Assembly: GCF_002355435.1 (NCBI RefSeq)
Contig: NZ_AP017313.1
Location: 6,076,001-6,140,000, forward strand
Direction of reading: 5' to 3'
Origin: Mucilaginibacter gotjawali
GTDB lineage: Bacteria; Bacteroidota; Bacteroidia; Sphingobacteriales; Sphingobacteriaceae
Length of the DNA stretch: 64,000 bases
The notes under the pieces were generated by a model. The model had not been told where the DNA came from. It saw only the letters and a program-made list of their open reading frames with translations, and did no database searches. Both the position numbers and the translations under genes were made by a program. Below, piece by piece: positions 52,844 through 61,614 of this stretch (positions within the stretch are counted from its first letter, which is position 1; each line of letters starts with the position of its first letter).

Positions 52844-53988
52844 CTATTTACCTGTATTTGACTTGGCAAAAATCTCCGCTAATTTAGCTTCCAGTTCTTC
52901 ACCTGTAAGGGTTTTGGCAATGATCTTCCCGTCCGGGTCTAGCAAAAAGTTTTGCGGTATTCCCCTTACAGCATAAAGATCGGCGTCTTTGCTGCTCCAA
53001 CCTTTCAGATCCGACACCTGGGTCCAGTTAAGCCCGTCTTTTTTAACGGCAGTGAGCCAATTCTTTTTGCCATTTGGCTGATCTAAAGATACACCGAGAA
53101 TAGTAAATTTCTGATCCTTATAATGATTATACGCCCTTACAATATTGGGGTTTTCACGGCGGCAGGGCCCGCACCACGATGCCCAAAAATCAACCAATAC
53201 ATATTTACCCCTGAAGGAAGACAGGCTGACCATAGTGCCGCTGCTGTCGGCCTCGGTAAATTCAGGAGCGATGGCGCCCAGGGCCACCGCTTTAATTTTT
53301 GGCAGCCTGTCGCCAAACTTCTTACCTGCATCAGTCTGTTTTAACCTGGCAGATAAACTGTTGTACAAGGGCGCAATGTCAGCATAATCGGCGCCATAGG
53401 CATACATTTCCAGCGCAGATAAGCTGATATACGAATCCGGATTATCCTGCACGAATTTTTTATTGATTTCGGCGCTTTGATCATCAATCGCTTTTTCGGC
53501 CCTGCTGTTTTCTTTTTGAAAAGCCTCAGTTTGCAATTCCTCTGGTTTCGCTGCCTTTCGCTTTGCTGCCAGGACAGCGTAGGCGTCGTTAGTCGGTTTT
53601 AACAGCGCGTTATACCGATCATTATCTGCGTTGGTTTTTGAGCCCTCAATTTTCGCGTTAGCAATAAAATCATAACCGTTTACTTTTAAAGCGCCCTGTT
53701 CAATATAAATTTCCTTGTAGTTGTTTTCAGTAAACTTTGCGCCGGTGCCTTTTTCATTAAATATCAGGTATGCACTAACAGGTTCTGCCCCAACGGTGCC
53801 ATCGAAATGGAAGGTGCCGTTTTTAAGGATTACTGAATCGGTCGCCTCCTTTTCATTAATATAGGTGCGTAAATATATTTTGGCAGGCTTGTTAAACGAT
53901 CCCAAAGTGCCGTCTATGGTGTATTTACCGGCTTGTGCCCATCCCATTGCCGGTATTGCTGCCAGCGCTATTAACAGTATTTTTTCAT
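52844..53988 (-). pseudogene. TlpA-family thiol-disulfide protein, frameshift in the signal peptide
   Basis: A DUF4369 + redoxin protein of about 380 residues, homologous to the next gene. The thioredoxin domain has WCGPC in the SFRGKYVLVDFWASWCGPCR segment and GIPQNFLLDPDGKI. As read, the longest frame starts inside the signal peptide at 53947 (MGWAQAGKYTI). Upstream, ATG 53988 is followed by an A6 run (53980-53985); one more A turns MKKYC* into MKKILLIALAAIPAMGWAQ, a complete signal peptide in frame. So the true gene most likely spans to 53988, and the A6 run is short by one base. Operon with the paralogue upstream (gap about 45 bases). Confidence 0.88.
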
Positions 53989-54034
53989 ATTTTTTATTTT
54001 ATTCCAAAGGCAGGCTAATTATCGTGAAAATTTA

Positions 54035-55174
54035 TCATTTCCCCAAAACCTGGTCCAGCATGTTCTCCAGGTCGCCCCCGCGAAGATCTTTTGCAACGAT
54101 CTTCCCATTGGGGTCTATCAGGAAATTTGAAGGGATAGAAGTGATGGAATAAAGCGTTGCCGCTTCGTTGTTCCAAAATTTGAGGTCGGATACCTGGGTC
54201 CAGCTTAAGCCATCAGTTTTAATAGCCGACAGCCAACTGTTCCTGCCTTCAGGTTTATCCAGGGACACACTTAAAATGGTGAAGTTTTTATCCTTATATT
54301 TATTGTATGCCTTTACCACATTCGGGTTTTCTTCACGGCATGGGCCACACCATGATGCCCAAAAATCAAGCAATACATATTTACCCCTGAAAGATGATAG
54401 TTTTACAGGCACGCCATTCACATCGTTTTGGGTAAAATCTGGTGCCATAACACCCACCGAAGTGTGTCTTAAAGCATCAAGCTGTGTTTTAAAAACCTTT
54501 GCGGCTTCCATGTTTTTTAATTCGGGCGAGAGTGAATTATACAAAGTATCCAGCTCACCCGGATCGGGTGAAGGCCCGCCTACCGAATATAGGGCCAGTA
54601 TGCTTAAATAACTGTTCGGATTGGATAAAATGAACATCTTGATCACTGCTTTTTGTTCTATCTGCAATTCTTTAAATCTCGTCTCCATCTTATTTTGGAA
54701 ATCCGCAGAATTTAATTGTGCTTCCGAAGCGCGCTTTTTCTCGGCATTTAAAGCATTGGCCCTGTCATTTATCGGTTTAAGTTGGCCGATCAGCCTTTTA
54801 CTGTCATCATTTATTTTTGAACCTGTAACAACAGCTTTATAGGCCGAGTCCGGGCTGGTAATCACTATTTCGCCCTTTTCAATATAAAAATTCAAAATAT
54901 CCGAAGTGCTGTCTGTTTTGGTAATGCCGGTTCCTTTGTGGTCAAGCAGCATGGAAGCATTGGTTGGGTTCAATACATTTCCGCTAAAAGTGAAGACACC
55001 GTTCGTAATCACTGCGGAGTCAATCACCTTGGTGGCGCCAACCTGGTAGGCTAAATAAACTTTCGCTGGTGCATTCAGGGTACCTATTTTGCCTTTTATT
55101 ACAAAAGCTTGCGGATCCTGTGCAAATAGCGCGACAGGTAAAAACAGGGAAATATATAAAAACAGTTTCTTCAT
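54035..55174 (-). CDS. TlpA-family thiol-disulfide oxidoreductase (DUF4369 + redoxin)
   Basis: A 379-residue periplasmic protein: signal peptide 1-19 (ends ALFAQD), DUF4369-like beta domain (about 24-125, FVIKGKIGTLNAPAKVYLAYQ), helical middle, and thioredoxin domain (about 240-379) with WCGPC in FWASWCGPCREENPNVVKA and cis-Pro SIPSNFLIDP. It keeps surface protein cysteines in the right redox state or works with a partner membrane reductase. It precedes the frameshifted paralogue at 52844-53988 on the same strand, with which it forms a tandem duplication. Confidence 0.92.
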   Translation of the reverse strand: MKKLFLYISLFLPVALFAQDPQAFVIKGKIGTLNAPAKVYLAYQVGATKVIDSAVITNGVFTFSGNVLNPTNASMLLDHKGTGITKTDSTSDILNFYIEKGEIVITSPDSAYKAVVTGSKINDDSKRLIGQLKPINDRANALNAEKKRASEAQLNSADFQNKMETRFKELQIEQKAVIKMFILSNPNSYLSILALYSVGGPSPDPGELDTLYNSLSPELKNMEAAKVFKTQLDALRHTSVGVMAPDFTQNDVNGVPVKLSSFRGKYVLLDFWASWCGPCREENPNVVKAYNKYKDKNFTILSVSLDKPEGRNSWLSAIKTDGLSWTQVSDLKFWNNEAATLYSITSIPSNFLIDPNGKIVAKDLRGGDLENMLDQVLGK

Positions 55175-55217
55175 TTTTTGATATTGACTAAGCTGTGTTA
55201 ACGCTTAAATACGATTT

Positions 55218-56402
55218 TTAGTTTAATTTTTGAAAGGTACGCCACCAAAGATCGGGCATTTCGCCCGATACGGCGGTCTTGTAATCGTCATATCTGCAGG
55301 GAACCAAATGAAAGCGCTCATTTTTTGATCCGCGGCTGGGGTACGGCACCTGCATCCACCACCGGTCGGTTTTTTTGCTTTTTACAAATACCAATTCATG
55401 TTCATCGTGCTTTAAACTGGTTTTGTAAATTAAGTATTGTGATTTTGGATGGAGCGGAAAATCCTTTTTCCGGCTGTAAACCCCATCCATAAAATACCAT
55501 ATCATCTGGGCCAGCAGCAGCGCGGTTTGGCCGTTATTATCGTAAGCCGGGTTAAATTCATAAAAGCCTACCGAACTCAGCTTGTCATTAATACCGGCAT
55601 AGCGCGCCAGCTGACAAGCCTCGTTCCCCCAAAATCCATTGGGGTTTGCGTTGGCATTTCCGGCAGCATCAGATGATCTGATGGCCCCCATATCAAAACT
55701 CACCATACTTGCATTCCGTATAATTGGCTCTGCAACCGCAATATTTCCGGCTATTTCGCCAAGGCGATGGGTATCAAAGTATAATTTATCCATCACCCGC
55801 AAACTGTCCTGGCTGGTATAATAGGTTTGATAGCCCAGGTTACTGAAATTAAACAGGTAATTCGGATCGTGTAAAAATATTTTATTAAGATAAGATGTGG
55901 ACGTGGTTTCGATGGTATCAATACCCTTATCGTCGTCATCCAGGTCAAAGCGCGGATCTATGATCACCAGGTCGACTTTCTGTTCCAGTGTTTCGTAGGC
56001 CAGGTATTGTGCATAGGTAAGGTCCTGCCCGCCCCCTATAATTACGGGAATTATATCCTTTTTTACCAGTTCATTCACCACCGTCTTCAATGCGAAATAG
56101 GTATCGGTTACTGCGGCGCCCTGCCTGATATTACCAAGGTCAACAATCTTGGTATTGTAATTACCTTCATTCAACAGGTAAAATTTTTCGCGTACATAAT
56201 CAGGACCTAAGGCACAGCCCGCATTGTTGATGGCGTTACGGTCTTCCAGTACCCCGATGATGGCGATATCTGTTTTTTGTTCCAGGTCGGGAAAATCAAC
56301 CGAATAGTATTCGATCTTACTGCCCAGCTGGCTGGTATAATATCCCTTTTTTGGGATGATCTTTTCAGCATCAATAGGTGTAAAAAAATCAGATAAAGAC
56401 AT
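55218..56402 (-). CDS. Arginase-fold protein with degenerate metal site
   Basis: A 394-residue member of the arginase/formiminoglutamase superfamily. The usual metal motifs are altered: GGGH is GGGQDLTYAQ, DxHxD is DPRFDLDDDD, and the last SxDxDxxDP motif is SFDMGAIRSSDA. Most of the Mn-binding His/Asp residues are therefore missing. The N-terminus YYTSQLGSKIEYYSVDFPDL and the C-terminal WWMQVPYPSRGSK are distinctive for a Bacteroidota group often labelled formimidoylglutamase. Catalytic activity is doubtful; a binding or regulatory role is possible. Single gene; a word-repeat region lies upstream. Confidence 0.85.
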   Translation of the reverse strand: MSLSDFFTPIDAEKIIPKKGYYTSQLGSKIEYYSVDFPDLEQKTDIAIIGVLEDRNAINNAGCALGPDYVREKFYLLNEGNYNTKIVDLGNIRQGAAVTDTYFALKTVVNELVKKDIIPVIIGGGQDLTYAQYLAYETLEQKVDLVIIDPRFDLDDDDKGIDTIETTSTSYLNKIFLHDPNYLFNFSNLGYQTYYTSQDSLRVMDKLYFDTHRLGEIAGNIAVAEPIIRNASMVSFDMGAIRSSDAAGNANANPNGFWGNEACQLARYAGINDKLSSVGFYEFNPAYDNNGQTALLLAQMIWYFMDGVYSRKKDFPLHPKSQYLIYKTSLKHDEHELVFVKSKKTDRWWMQVPYPSRGSKNERFHLVPCRYDDYKTAVSGEMPDLWWRTFQKLN

Positions 56403-56568
56403 TTTTGATTTGAAAATTATTTAATTTGAAGATTTGATAATGACAAATCTGTATAGCAATATAAAAGACAAACATATTCAAATTATTAGATTAGTTGATT
56501 TGAAAGTTTGATTTAGCATCTTTGCAGAAGACATTTTCAAATAGTCGGATTTTCAAATTTTCAAATTA
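56403..56568. repeat. Word-repeat region (TTTGAAAATTTGA word)
   Basis: The divergent promoter region between the arginase-fold gene and the epimerase consists largely of ATTTGAAA/TTTCAAAT words in both orientations (56406-56440 facing 56530-56566). Perfect arms are short, but the order mirrors the other word-repeat elements. The region ends directly at the ATG of the epimerase (56569). Confidence 0.5.
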
Positions 56569-57537
56569 ATGATATTAGTTACCGGGGCGACTGGGTTTTT
56601 AGGTTCAGAACTGGCTTTGCAGCTGGCAAAACAAGGTAATCGTTTCCGGTGCACCAAACGGGAATCATCTTCAATTCCCGCAATTTTGCGCTCCTTTGAA
56701 ACAATTATCGATTGGGTAGACGCAGATCTGCTGGATATTTTTGCTCTTGAAGAGGCGTTAAAAGATATCTCACAGGTGTATCATTGTGCTGCCTGGGTAT
56801 CGCTCAGGCAGGCCGACAAAAAGCCGATGATAAAAACCAATATTGCCGCAACCGCTAATTTGGTTAACTTATGCATGCAGCAAAAAATCAGGCTGGTGCA
56901 TGTAAGCTCAGTTGCCGCGATCGGGCTGGCCAAACCCGGGGACCTGGTAACAGAAAACCATAACCTCGACCTTGACAGGGAAGACGATGGATATGCCATA
57001 TCCAAACTTGAAAGCGAGATGGAGGTTTGGCGCGGTATTGCCGAAGGTTTGCACGCTGTGATCGTTAACCCTTCAATCATTATAGGCGCTAATGCAGGTA
57101 TTAAAGGCAGCGGGCAACTTTTTGAAACTGTAAGAAATGGCCTTAAATTTTACACGTCAGGTAGCTGCGGGTTTGTTGACGTGGAGGATGTTGCCAAAAG
57201 TATGATAGCGCTGATGAATACTAAAATCAGTGGCGAGCGTTATATTGTGAGCGCCGAAAACCGGAACTACAAACAACTTACCAGCGAAATTGCAGAGGAT
57301 TTTGGTATTAAACCACCAGCAATGCATGCCGGCGCCTTAATGATGGGCTTTGCCTGGCGCGGGGCAGCATTAGCAGCATTGCTTACCGGCAGGGCGCCGG
57401 CAATTGATAAAGTATCGGCACGCGCAGCCACAATTACCCGCGATTACGATAATTCTAAAATCAAAAAAGCTATCGGTATTGATTTTAAGCCGGTAAGTAT
57501 TACGATAAAAGAGATCTGTGAAAAATTAAACAGGTAG
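56569..57537 (+). CDS. NAD-dependent epimerase/dehydratase family protein
   Basis: A 322-residue extended-SDR protein. The cofactor motif is TGATGFLGSELA (5-16), with VYHCAAWVSL, VHVSSVAAIG (catalytic Ser) and YAISKLESE (Tyr-Lys pair), then NPSIIIGANAG. It resembles dihydroflavonol-4-reductase/3-beta-HSD-like members of Bacteroidota. The substrate is unknown. The stop codon TAG is the first triplet of a hairpin element (57535). Convergent with the CoA-binding gene. Confidence 0.9.
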   Translation: MILVTGATGFLGSELALQLAKQGNRFRCTKRESSSIPAILRSFETIIDWVDADLLDIFALEEALKDISQVYHCAAWVSLRQADKKPMIKTNIAATANLVNLCMQQKIRLVHVSSVAAIGLAKPGDLVTENHNLDLDREDDGYAISKLESEMEVWRGIAEGLHAVIVNPSIIIGANAGIKGSGQLFETVRNGLKFYTSGSCGFVDVEDVAKSMIALMNTKISGERYIVSAENRNYKQLTSEIAEDFGIKPPAMHAGALMMGFAWRGAALAALLTGRAPAIDKVSARAATITRDYDNSKIKKAIGIDFKPVSITIKEICEKLNR

Positions 57538-57571
57538 AGACGCAATATTTTGCGTCTCTATTTTGCGTCTC
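57535..57571. terminator. Hairpin TAGAGACGCAA-TATT-TTGCGTCTCTA after the epimerase gene
   Basis: TAGAGACGCAA (57535-57545) pairs with TTGCGTCTCTA (57550-57560) around a TATT loop, and TTTTGCGTCTC (57561-57571) repeats one arm again. The element starts with the stop codon of the epimerase, again stop codon and repeat word coincide. It may terminate both convergent genes. Confidence 0.75.
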
Positions 57572-57599
57572 AGGATGAAATTCCTCTCTGGATAAAGCC

Positions 57600-57980
57600 C
57601 TAATACTGCCCTATCGAAAGCAAAACCAGCGTACAGGCATATTCCGTTTCAATACCCTGCTCATCAGCCAGTTTCCGAAGTTCCGAATTTTCCGTTCCCG
57701 GGTTAAAAATGATTCTTTTAGGATGGGTTTTTAAAATATAATCATAAAGGTTTTCCTGGTGCTGTGGCCCCACATATAAAGTGATGGTGTCAATATCTGC
57801 GTAAATGGTTTCGGGGCGCTCAATAGGTACACCGGCAACTTCCCCCTTTCTGATGCCAACATTTACAATGCTATGCCCGCTCCGTACCAGCCGGTTGGCG
57901 GCAAGATTGGCATATCGGGCCTCGTTAGGCGTTGCGCCTAAAACCAAAGTCTTTTTATTTGTTGTTTTTTGTGATGCCAT
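57600..57980 (-). CDS. CoA-binding domain protein
   Basis: A 126-residue Rossmann-like protein of the CoA_binding_2 (YccU-like) family: KTLVLGATPNEARYANLAANRL is the phosphate-binding start and VNVGIRKGEVAGVPI, IYADIDTITLYVGPQHQENL, IIFNPGTENSELRKLADEQGIE complete the fold. It is thought to bind CoA; the role is unknown. Single minus-strand gene between the epimerase and DinB. Confidence 0.88.
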   Translation of the reverse strand: MASQKTTNKKTLVLGATPNEARYANLAANRLVRSGHSIVNVGIRKGEVAGVPIERPETIYADIDTITLYVGPQHQENLYDYILKTHPKRIIFNPGTENSELRKLADEQGIETEYACTLVLLSIGQY

Positions 57981-58009
57981 TTTTATGATTTCACTGATTT
58001 TGTGTTGTT

Positions 58010-58143
58010 GATTACACCGATTGCTGTTAATGATTATTTACCAGGTGTTTATTTTTCATTGGTGTTCGTGAGTTCGCTACGCCCGGTTTCACTGATTTTA
58101 TCATATCGATAATCGGTGCAATCCTTCTCCAATCGGTGTAATC
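58010..58143. repeat. Word-repeat element (GATTACACCGATTG), copy 2
   Basis: GATTACACCGATTG (58010-58023) is the exact complement of CAATCGGTGTAATC (58130-58143), and AATCGGTGCAATCC (58111-58124) is a third copy. The right arm touches the TAG stop of the DinB gene (58144). The word is the same as at 42927-43006. Confidence 0.8.
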
Positions 58144-58620
58144 CTAATCAATAATCCGTAATAATAATGAAACTTGCCCCGAATGATAAATATGATGTTG
58201 TATCAAACCTTTTATCAATGCCTCAAATGTTGTGCCCGGATCGTTTTCAACAACACCTGTAACATGTTCAGTCCATTGCTCTTTCGGAAAATTTTGGATA
58301 ATACCCAGCAAATTTACGTTAACCAGTTTTAGGTCACTGACATAATTTTGCCATTTTTGTTCGTCGGGCGTTCCCGGGTCAGGCCAGTCTCCGCTTGAAG
58401 GAACCTGCGATGGTAAGCCATTCATCCGGTCGATCACTTCCTCTGTCCAGGAGATCATATGCAGCAGGATCCCTGCTATCGAATGTACTGATCCGGGCGG
58501 TTTTTCAAAGGCTGCCTCAAAACTTACCTGTTCAATGATTTCATAAACTGAAGGGCCGTACCATGGGTTTCCCTGCAATACTTCTGTTAAATCATTACTG
58601 AGTTGTGTTGATATTTCCAT
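58144..58620 (-). CDS. DinB-family protein
   Basis: A 158-residue four-helix protein of the DinB/YfiT superfamily: WYGPSVYEIIEQVSFEAAF at the start, SIAGILLHMISWTEEVIDRM with the first metal-binding His and LIKGLIQHHIYHSGQVSLL with the other two. These proteins bind a divalent metal and often act as thiol transferases; the substrate is unknown. It is the last gene before a word-repeat element and has no operon partner. Confidence 0.88.
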   Translation of the reverse strand: MEISTQLSNDLTEVLQGNPWYGPSVYEIIEQVSFEAAFEKPPGSVHSIAGILLHMISWTEEVIDRMNGLPSQVPSSGDWPDPGTPDEQKWQNYVSDLKLVNVNLLGIIQNFPKEQWTEHVTGVVENDPGTTFEALIKGLIQHHIYHSGQVSLLLRIID

Positions 58621-58741
58621 TGTTAGCTTAAGGTAATTGGCGTTTTATTATCGCCAAAGATAAATCTAAAATATTGCGACGGCTGTATCTTTTTGATTCG
58701 CCTGTCGATTGCCGAAGTTTTTTTATGCCCTGCCAGGCAAT

Positions 58742-58774
58742 AAAAAAAGCGATGAGCCCGAAAACCCATCGCTT
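58742..58774 (-). terminator. Rho-independent terminator of the pyruvate dehydrogenase E2 gene
   Basis: AAGCGATG (58747-58754) pairs with CATCGCTT (58767-58774), closing a 12-base loop; on the minus strand it is followed by a T7 run (complement of 58742-58748). It lies about 36 bases beyond the E2 stop. Between stop and hairpin, words of the ATTCCGAAAT type occur (58794-58811). Confidence 0.85.
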
Positions 58775-58809
58775 AAATATTAAATCTTAACTAATTCCGA
58801 AATCCGAAA

Positions 58810-60501
58810 TTAAATCAATAGCCTTACCGGTTCTTCCAGCATTGACTTTAAGGTCTGCAGGAATGCGGCACCTGTGGCGCCGTCAACCACGCGGTGATCA
58901 CAGCTGAGGGTAACCTTCATTACATTGCCGGGCACTACAGCGCCACTTTTAACTACAGGTATTTGCTGTATGCCGCTAACGGCCAAAATACAGGCGTTTG
59001 GTGTGTTAATGATAGCAGTAAATTCGTCAACCCCAAACATACCTAAGTTTGAGATGGTGAAAGTTGAGCCTTCCATTTCATTTGGCTGCAGTTTTTTGCT
59101 TTTGGCTTTACCTGCAAATTCCTTTACTTCAACAGATATGGCGCTTAATGATTTGCCATCAGCATATTTAATTACCGGTACAAGTAAACCTTCGTCAACT
59201 GCAACAGCAACGCCAATATGTACGTGCTCGTTAAAGCGGATCTTATCGCCCAGGAATGATGAGTTGATCGCCGGGTGTTGTTTTAAGGCAACGGCGCAGG
59301 CTTTCAATACAAAATCGTTAAATGATATTTTTACCGGGGCCACTTCGTTGATGCGGGTACGGGCGGCAATGGCCTGGTCCATATCAATGCTCATGGTTAC
59401 ATAAAAATGCGGTGCGGTAAACAAACTTTCCGACAAACGGCGGCTGATGGCTTTGCGCATCTGGCTAACCGGTTTCTCGGTAAACTTCTCTTCGCCGGTG
59501 TAACTTGCAATTACCGGGGCAGGTTTAGCAGCAGCTGGCGCGGCGGCAGCTGGTGCTGCTGCTGGAGCGCTTACAGCAGGCGCCGCAGCCGGCTTGGCAG
59601 CCGGAACATATTCTTCAACATCTTTCTTGATAATGCGGCCGCCTTCGGCGCTTCCTTTTACATCATTAAGGTTGATGCCTTTTTCTTTTGCAATTTTACG
59701 CGCCAGCGGCGAAGCCTTTACACGGCTGTCGTCAGCTATTGACGGGCCGTCTGTTTCAGCTTCAGCTGTTGCGGCCGCTTCGGCAGTAGCCGGTGCGCTT
59801 TCGTCAGCAGGTTTAGCGGCAGGTGCATCATCATCCTGTAACAACGGGGTAATATCAGTGCCCTCTTTACCTACAATAGCTATAATGCCATTCACTGGTG
59901 CAGCTTCACCTTCTTTAGGGCCTATATATAGTAAAGTACCTTCTTCATAACCTACTACTTCCATGGTTGCCTTATCGGTTTCCACGTCCGCCAGTGAGTC
60001 GTCTGATTTTACTTTATCGCCAACTTTAAAGTTCCATTTATTGATCACTCCTTCAGTCATGGTGTCGCTAAGGGCAGGCATGCGGATAACTACCGCAGGG
60101 ATACCGCTTTTGTCAACCTTTGGTTTTGCTTCAACCGGGGCAGCAGGTTTCTTTTCTTCAGCAGCCGCACGTGTTGCAACTTCTGCTGCGGGCGTGGGCT
60201 TGCTTTCAGCCGCAGGTGCTGCTGATGCCGCATCGCCGGCCAGTAAAGCTTTATAGTCTTCACCTTCTTTTCCAATGATCGCTATAAGCGCATCAACCGG
60301 GACCGCTTTGCCTTCTTCAACACCAATATAAAGCAGTGTTCCGTCCTGGTACGATTCAAAATCCATGGTGGCTTTATCCGTTTCTATCTCGGCCATAACA
60401 TCGCCTGATTTCACCTTATCACCAACTTTTTTATGCCATTTTGCTAATACCCCTTCAGTCATGGTATCGCTCATTTTCGGCATCTTAATTACTTCGGCCA
60501 T
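58810..60501 (-). CDS. Pyruvate dehydrogenase complex E2, dihydrolipoamide acetyltransferase
   Basis: A 563-residue E2 with two lipoyl domains (lipoylated Lys43 in IETDKATMDFE and Lys177 in VETDKATMEV), Ala/Pro-rich linkers, an E3-binding domain (about 260-297, SPLARKIAKEKGI), and the catalytic acetyltransferase domain with SCDHRVVDGATGA (His536, Asp540) near the C-terminus. It makes acetyl-CoA from the acetyl group supplied by E1. E1-alpha lies 50 bases upstream on the same strand; E1-beta and E3 are not in this window. A terminator at 58742-58774 ends the transcript. Confidence 0.96.
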   Translation of the reverse strand: MAEVIKMPKMSDTMTEGVLAKWHKKVGDKVKSGDVMAEIETDKATMDFESYQDGTLLYIGVEEGKAVPVDALIAIIGKEGEDYKALLAGDAASAAPAAESKPTPAAEVATRAAAEEKKPAAPVEAKPKVDKSGIPAVVIRMPALSDTMTEGVINKWNFKVGDKVKSDDSLADVETDKATMEVVGYEEGTLLYIGPKEGEAAPVNGIIAIVGKEGTDITPLLQDDDAPAAKPADESAPATAEAAATAEAETDGPSIADDSRVKASPLARKIAKEKGINLNDVKGSAEGGRIIKKDVEEYVPAAKPAAAPAVSAPAAAPAAAAPAAAKPAPVIASYTGEEKFTEKPVSQMRKAISRRLSESLFTAPHFYVTMSIDMDQAIAARTRINEVAPVKISFNDFVLKACAVALKQHPAINSSFLGDKIRFNEHVHIGVAVAVDEGLLVPVIKYADGKSLSAISVEVKEFAGKAKSKKLQPNEMEGSTFTISNLGMFGVDEFTAIINTPNACILAVSGIQQIPVVKSGAVVPGNVMKVTLSCDHRVVDGATGAAFLQTLKSMLEEPVRLLI

Positions 60502-60551
60502 ATACTATATGTATCTGTAGTTATTTTTAAAATCCAGTTTAAATGTAATGA

Positions 60552-61547
60552 TTAGCTCCTTATAAAAGGGTAATCTTTTTCAACATACACATCAGTATAT
60601 AATTCCGATGCCTCAGGCCATGGCGACTCTTCCGAAAACTTAACGGATTCTTCCACTTCAGCTTTCACTTTCGCGTCAATCTCTTCAAACCACTTGTCAT
60701 CAGCATAACCTTCCGAAATAATTGTATGTTTTACCAGTTCGATAGGGTCCTTGGCCTTGTAGCTTTCCAATTCATCTTTGGTACGGTATTTCTGCGGGTC
60801 GGACATGGAGTGACCTTTGTACCTGTAAGTACGCATTTCCAAAAATGTTGGTCCTTCACCCGCACGCGCACGCTGGCAGGCTTCGTCCATTGCTTTGTGC
60901 ACAGCGGCCGGATCCATACCATCCACCGGCGAAGACGGGATACCATAGGGCAATCCTAATTTATAAATGTCGGTTTGTACGGTGGTACGTTCAAGAGAGG
61001 TGCCCATAGCATAACCATTGTTCTCGCAAACAAAAATTACGGGAAGTTTCCATAATGCAGCCAAATTAAAAGTTTCGGTCAAAGCACCCTGCCTTACGGC
61101 ACCATCACCCATATAGGTAATGTTCACAAAATCAGTGCCTTTAAATTTTTCAGCAAATGCAACGCCGGCACCCATCGGGATCTGTCCGCCTACAATGCCA
61201 TGGCCGCCATAAAAGTGGTGTTCTTTACTGAACATGTGCATCGAGCCGCCCTTGCCTTTGGAACATCCGGTAGCCTTACCATATAGTTCAGCCATGATGG
61301 CATTGGAGCTAACTCCCTTGGCAATGGCATGCGCATGGTCACGATAAGCGGTGATCATACTGTCTTCCGGTTTAATTACCGACATGGCTCCCGCCAAAAC
61401 AGCTTCCTGCCCAATGTATAAATGGCAAAAGCCCCTGATTTTTTGCTGTCCGTATAATTGGCCTGCTTTCTCCTCAAACTTGCGCATTAAAAGCATCGAC
61501 TCGTACCACATCAGGTAGGTGTCTTTATTTATTTCGATTGAACTCAT
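60552..61547 (-). CDS. pdhA: Pyruvate dehydrogenase E1 component, alpha subunit
   Basis: A 331-residue thiamine diphosphate enzyme subunit that decarboxylates pyruvate. The ThDP motif GDGAVRQGALTETFNLAALW ... ENNGYAMGT is at about 160-195; KGKGGSMHMF binds the phosphate, and the phosphorylation-loop region RYKGHSMSDPQKYRT is conserved. I begin at ATG 61547 (MSSIEINKD); the extra upstream residues in the long frame are Arg/Lys-rich and not family-like. It heads the E1-alpha/E2 operon; a promoter at 61584-61614 fits the start. Confidence 0.95.
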   Translation of the reverse strand: MSSIEINKDTYLMWYESMLLMRKFEEKAGQLYGQQKIRGFCHLYIGQEAVLAGAMSVIKPEDSMITAYRDHAHAIAKGVSSNAIMAELYGKATGCSKGKGGSMHMFSKEHHFYGGHGIVGGQIPMGAGVAFAEKFKGTDFVNITYMGDGAVRQGALTETFNLAALWKLPVIFVCENNGYAMGTSLERTTVQTDIYKLGLPYGIPSSPVDGMDPAAVHKAMDEACQRARAGEGPTFLEMRTYRYKGHSMSDPQKYRTKDELESYKAKDPIELVKHTIISEGYADDKWFEEIDAKVKAEVEESVKFSEESPWPEASELYTDVYVEKDYPFIRS

Positions 61548-61583
61548 GTAATATATTAAACGATCAATTTTACGAGTAAAGCG

Positions 61584-61614
61584 CAAATCTAATTATATCC
61601 TTGAAAATATCGAA
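61584..61614 (-). promoter_or_regulatory. Promoter of the pyruvate dehydrogenase operon
   Basis: On the minus strand TTCG (complement of 61611-61614), 19 bases, then TAGATTTG (complement of 61584-61591), matching TAnnTTTG with a three-of-four match at -33. It lies about 37 bases upstream of the E1-alpha start. Confidence 0.5.

Noticed and set aside
4883..58811. CRISPR array
   Set aside because: The repeated words are inverted, of varying length and not separated by regular spacers; no cas gene is present.
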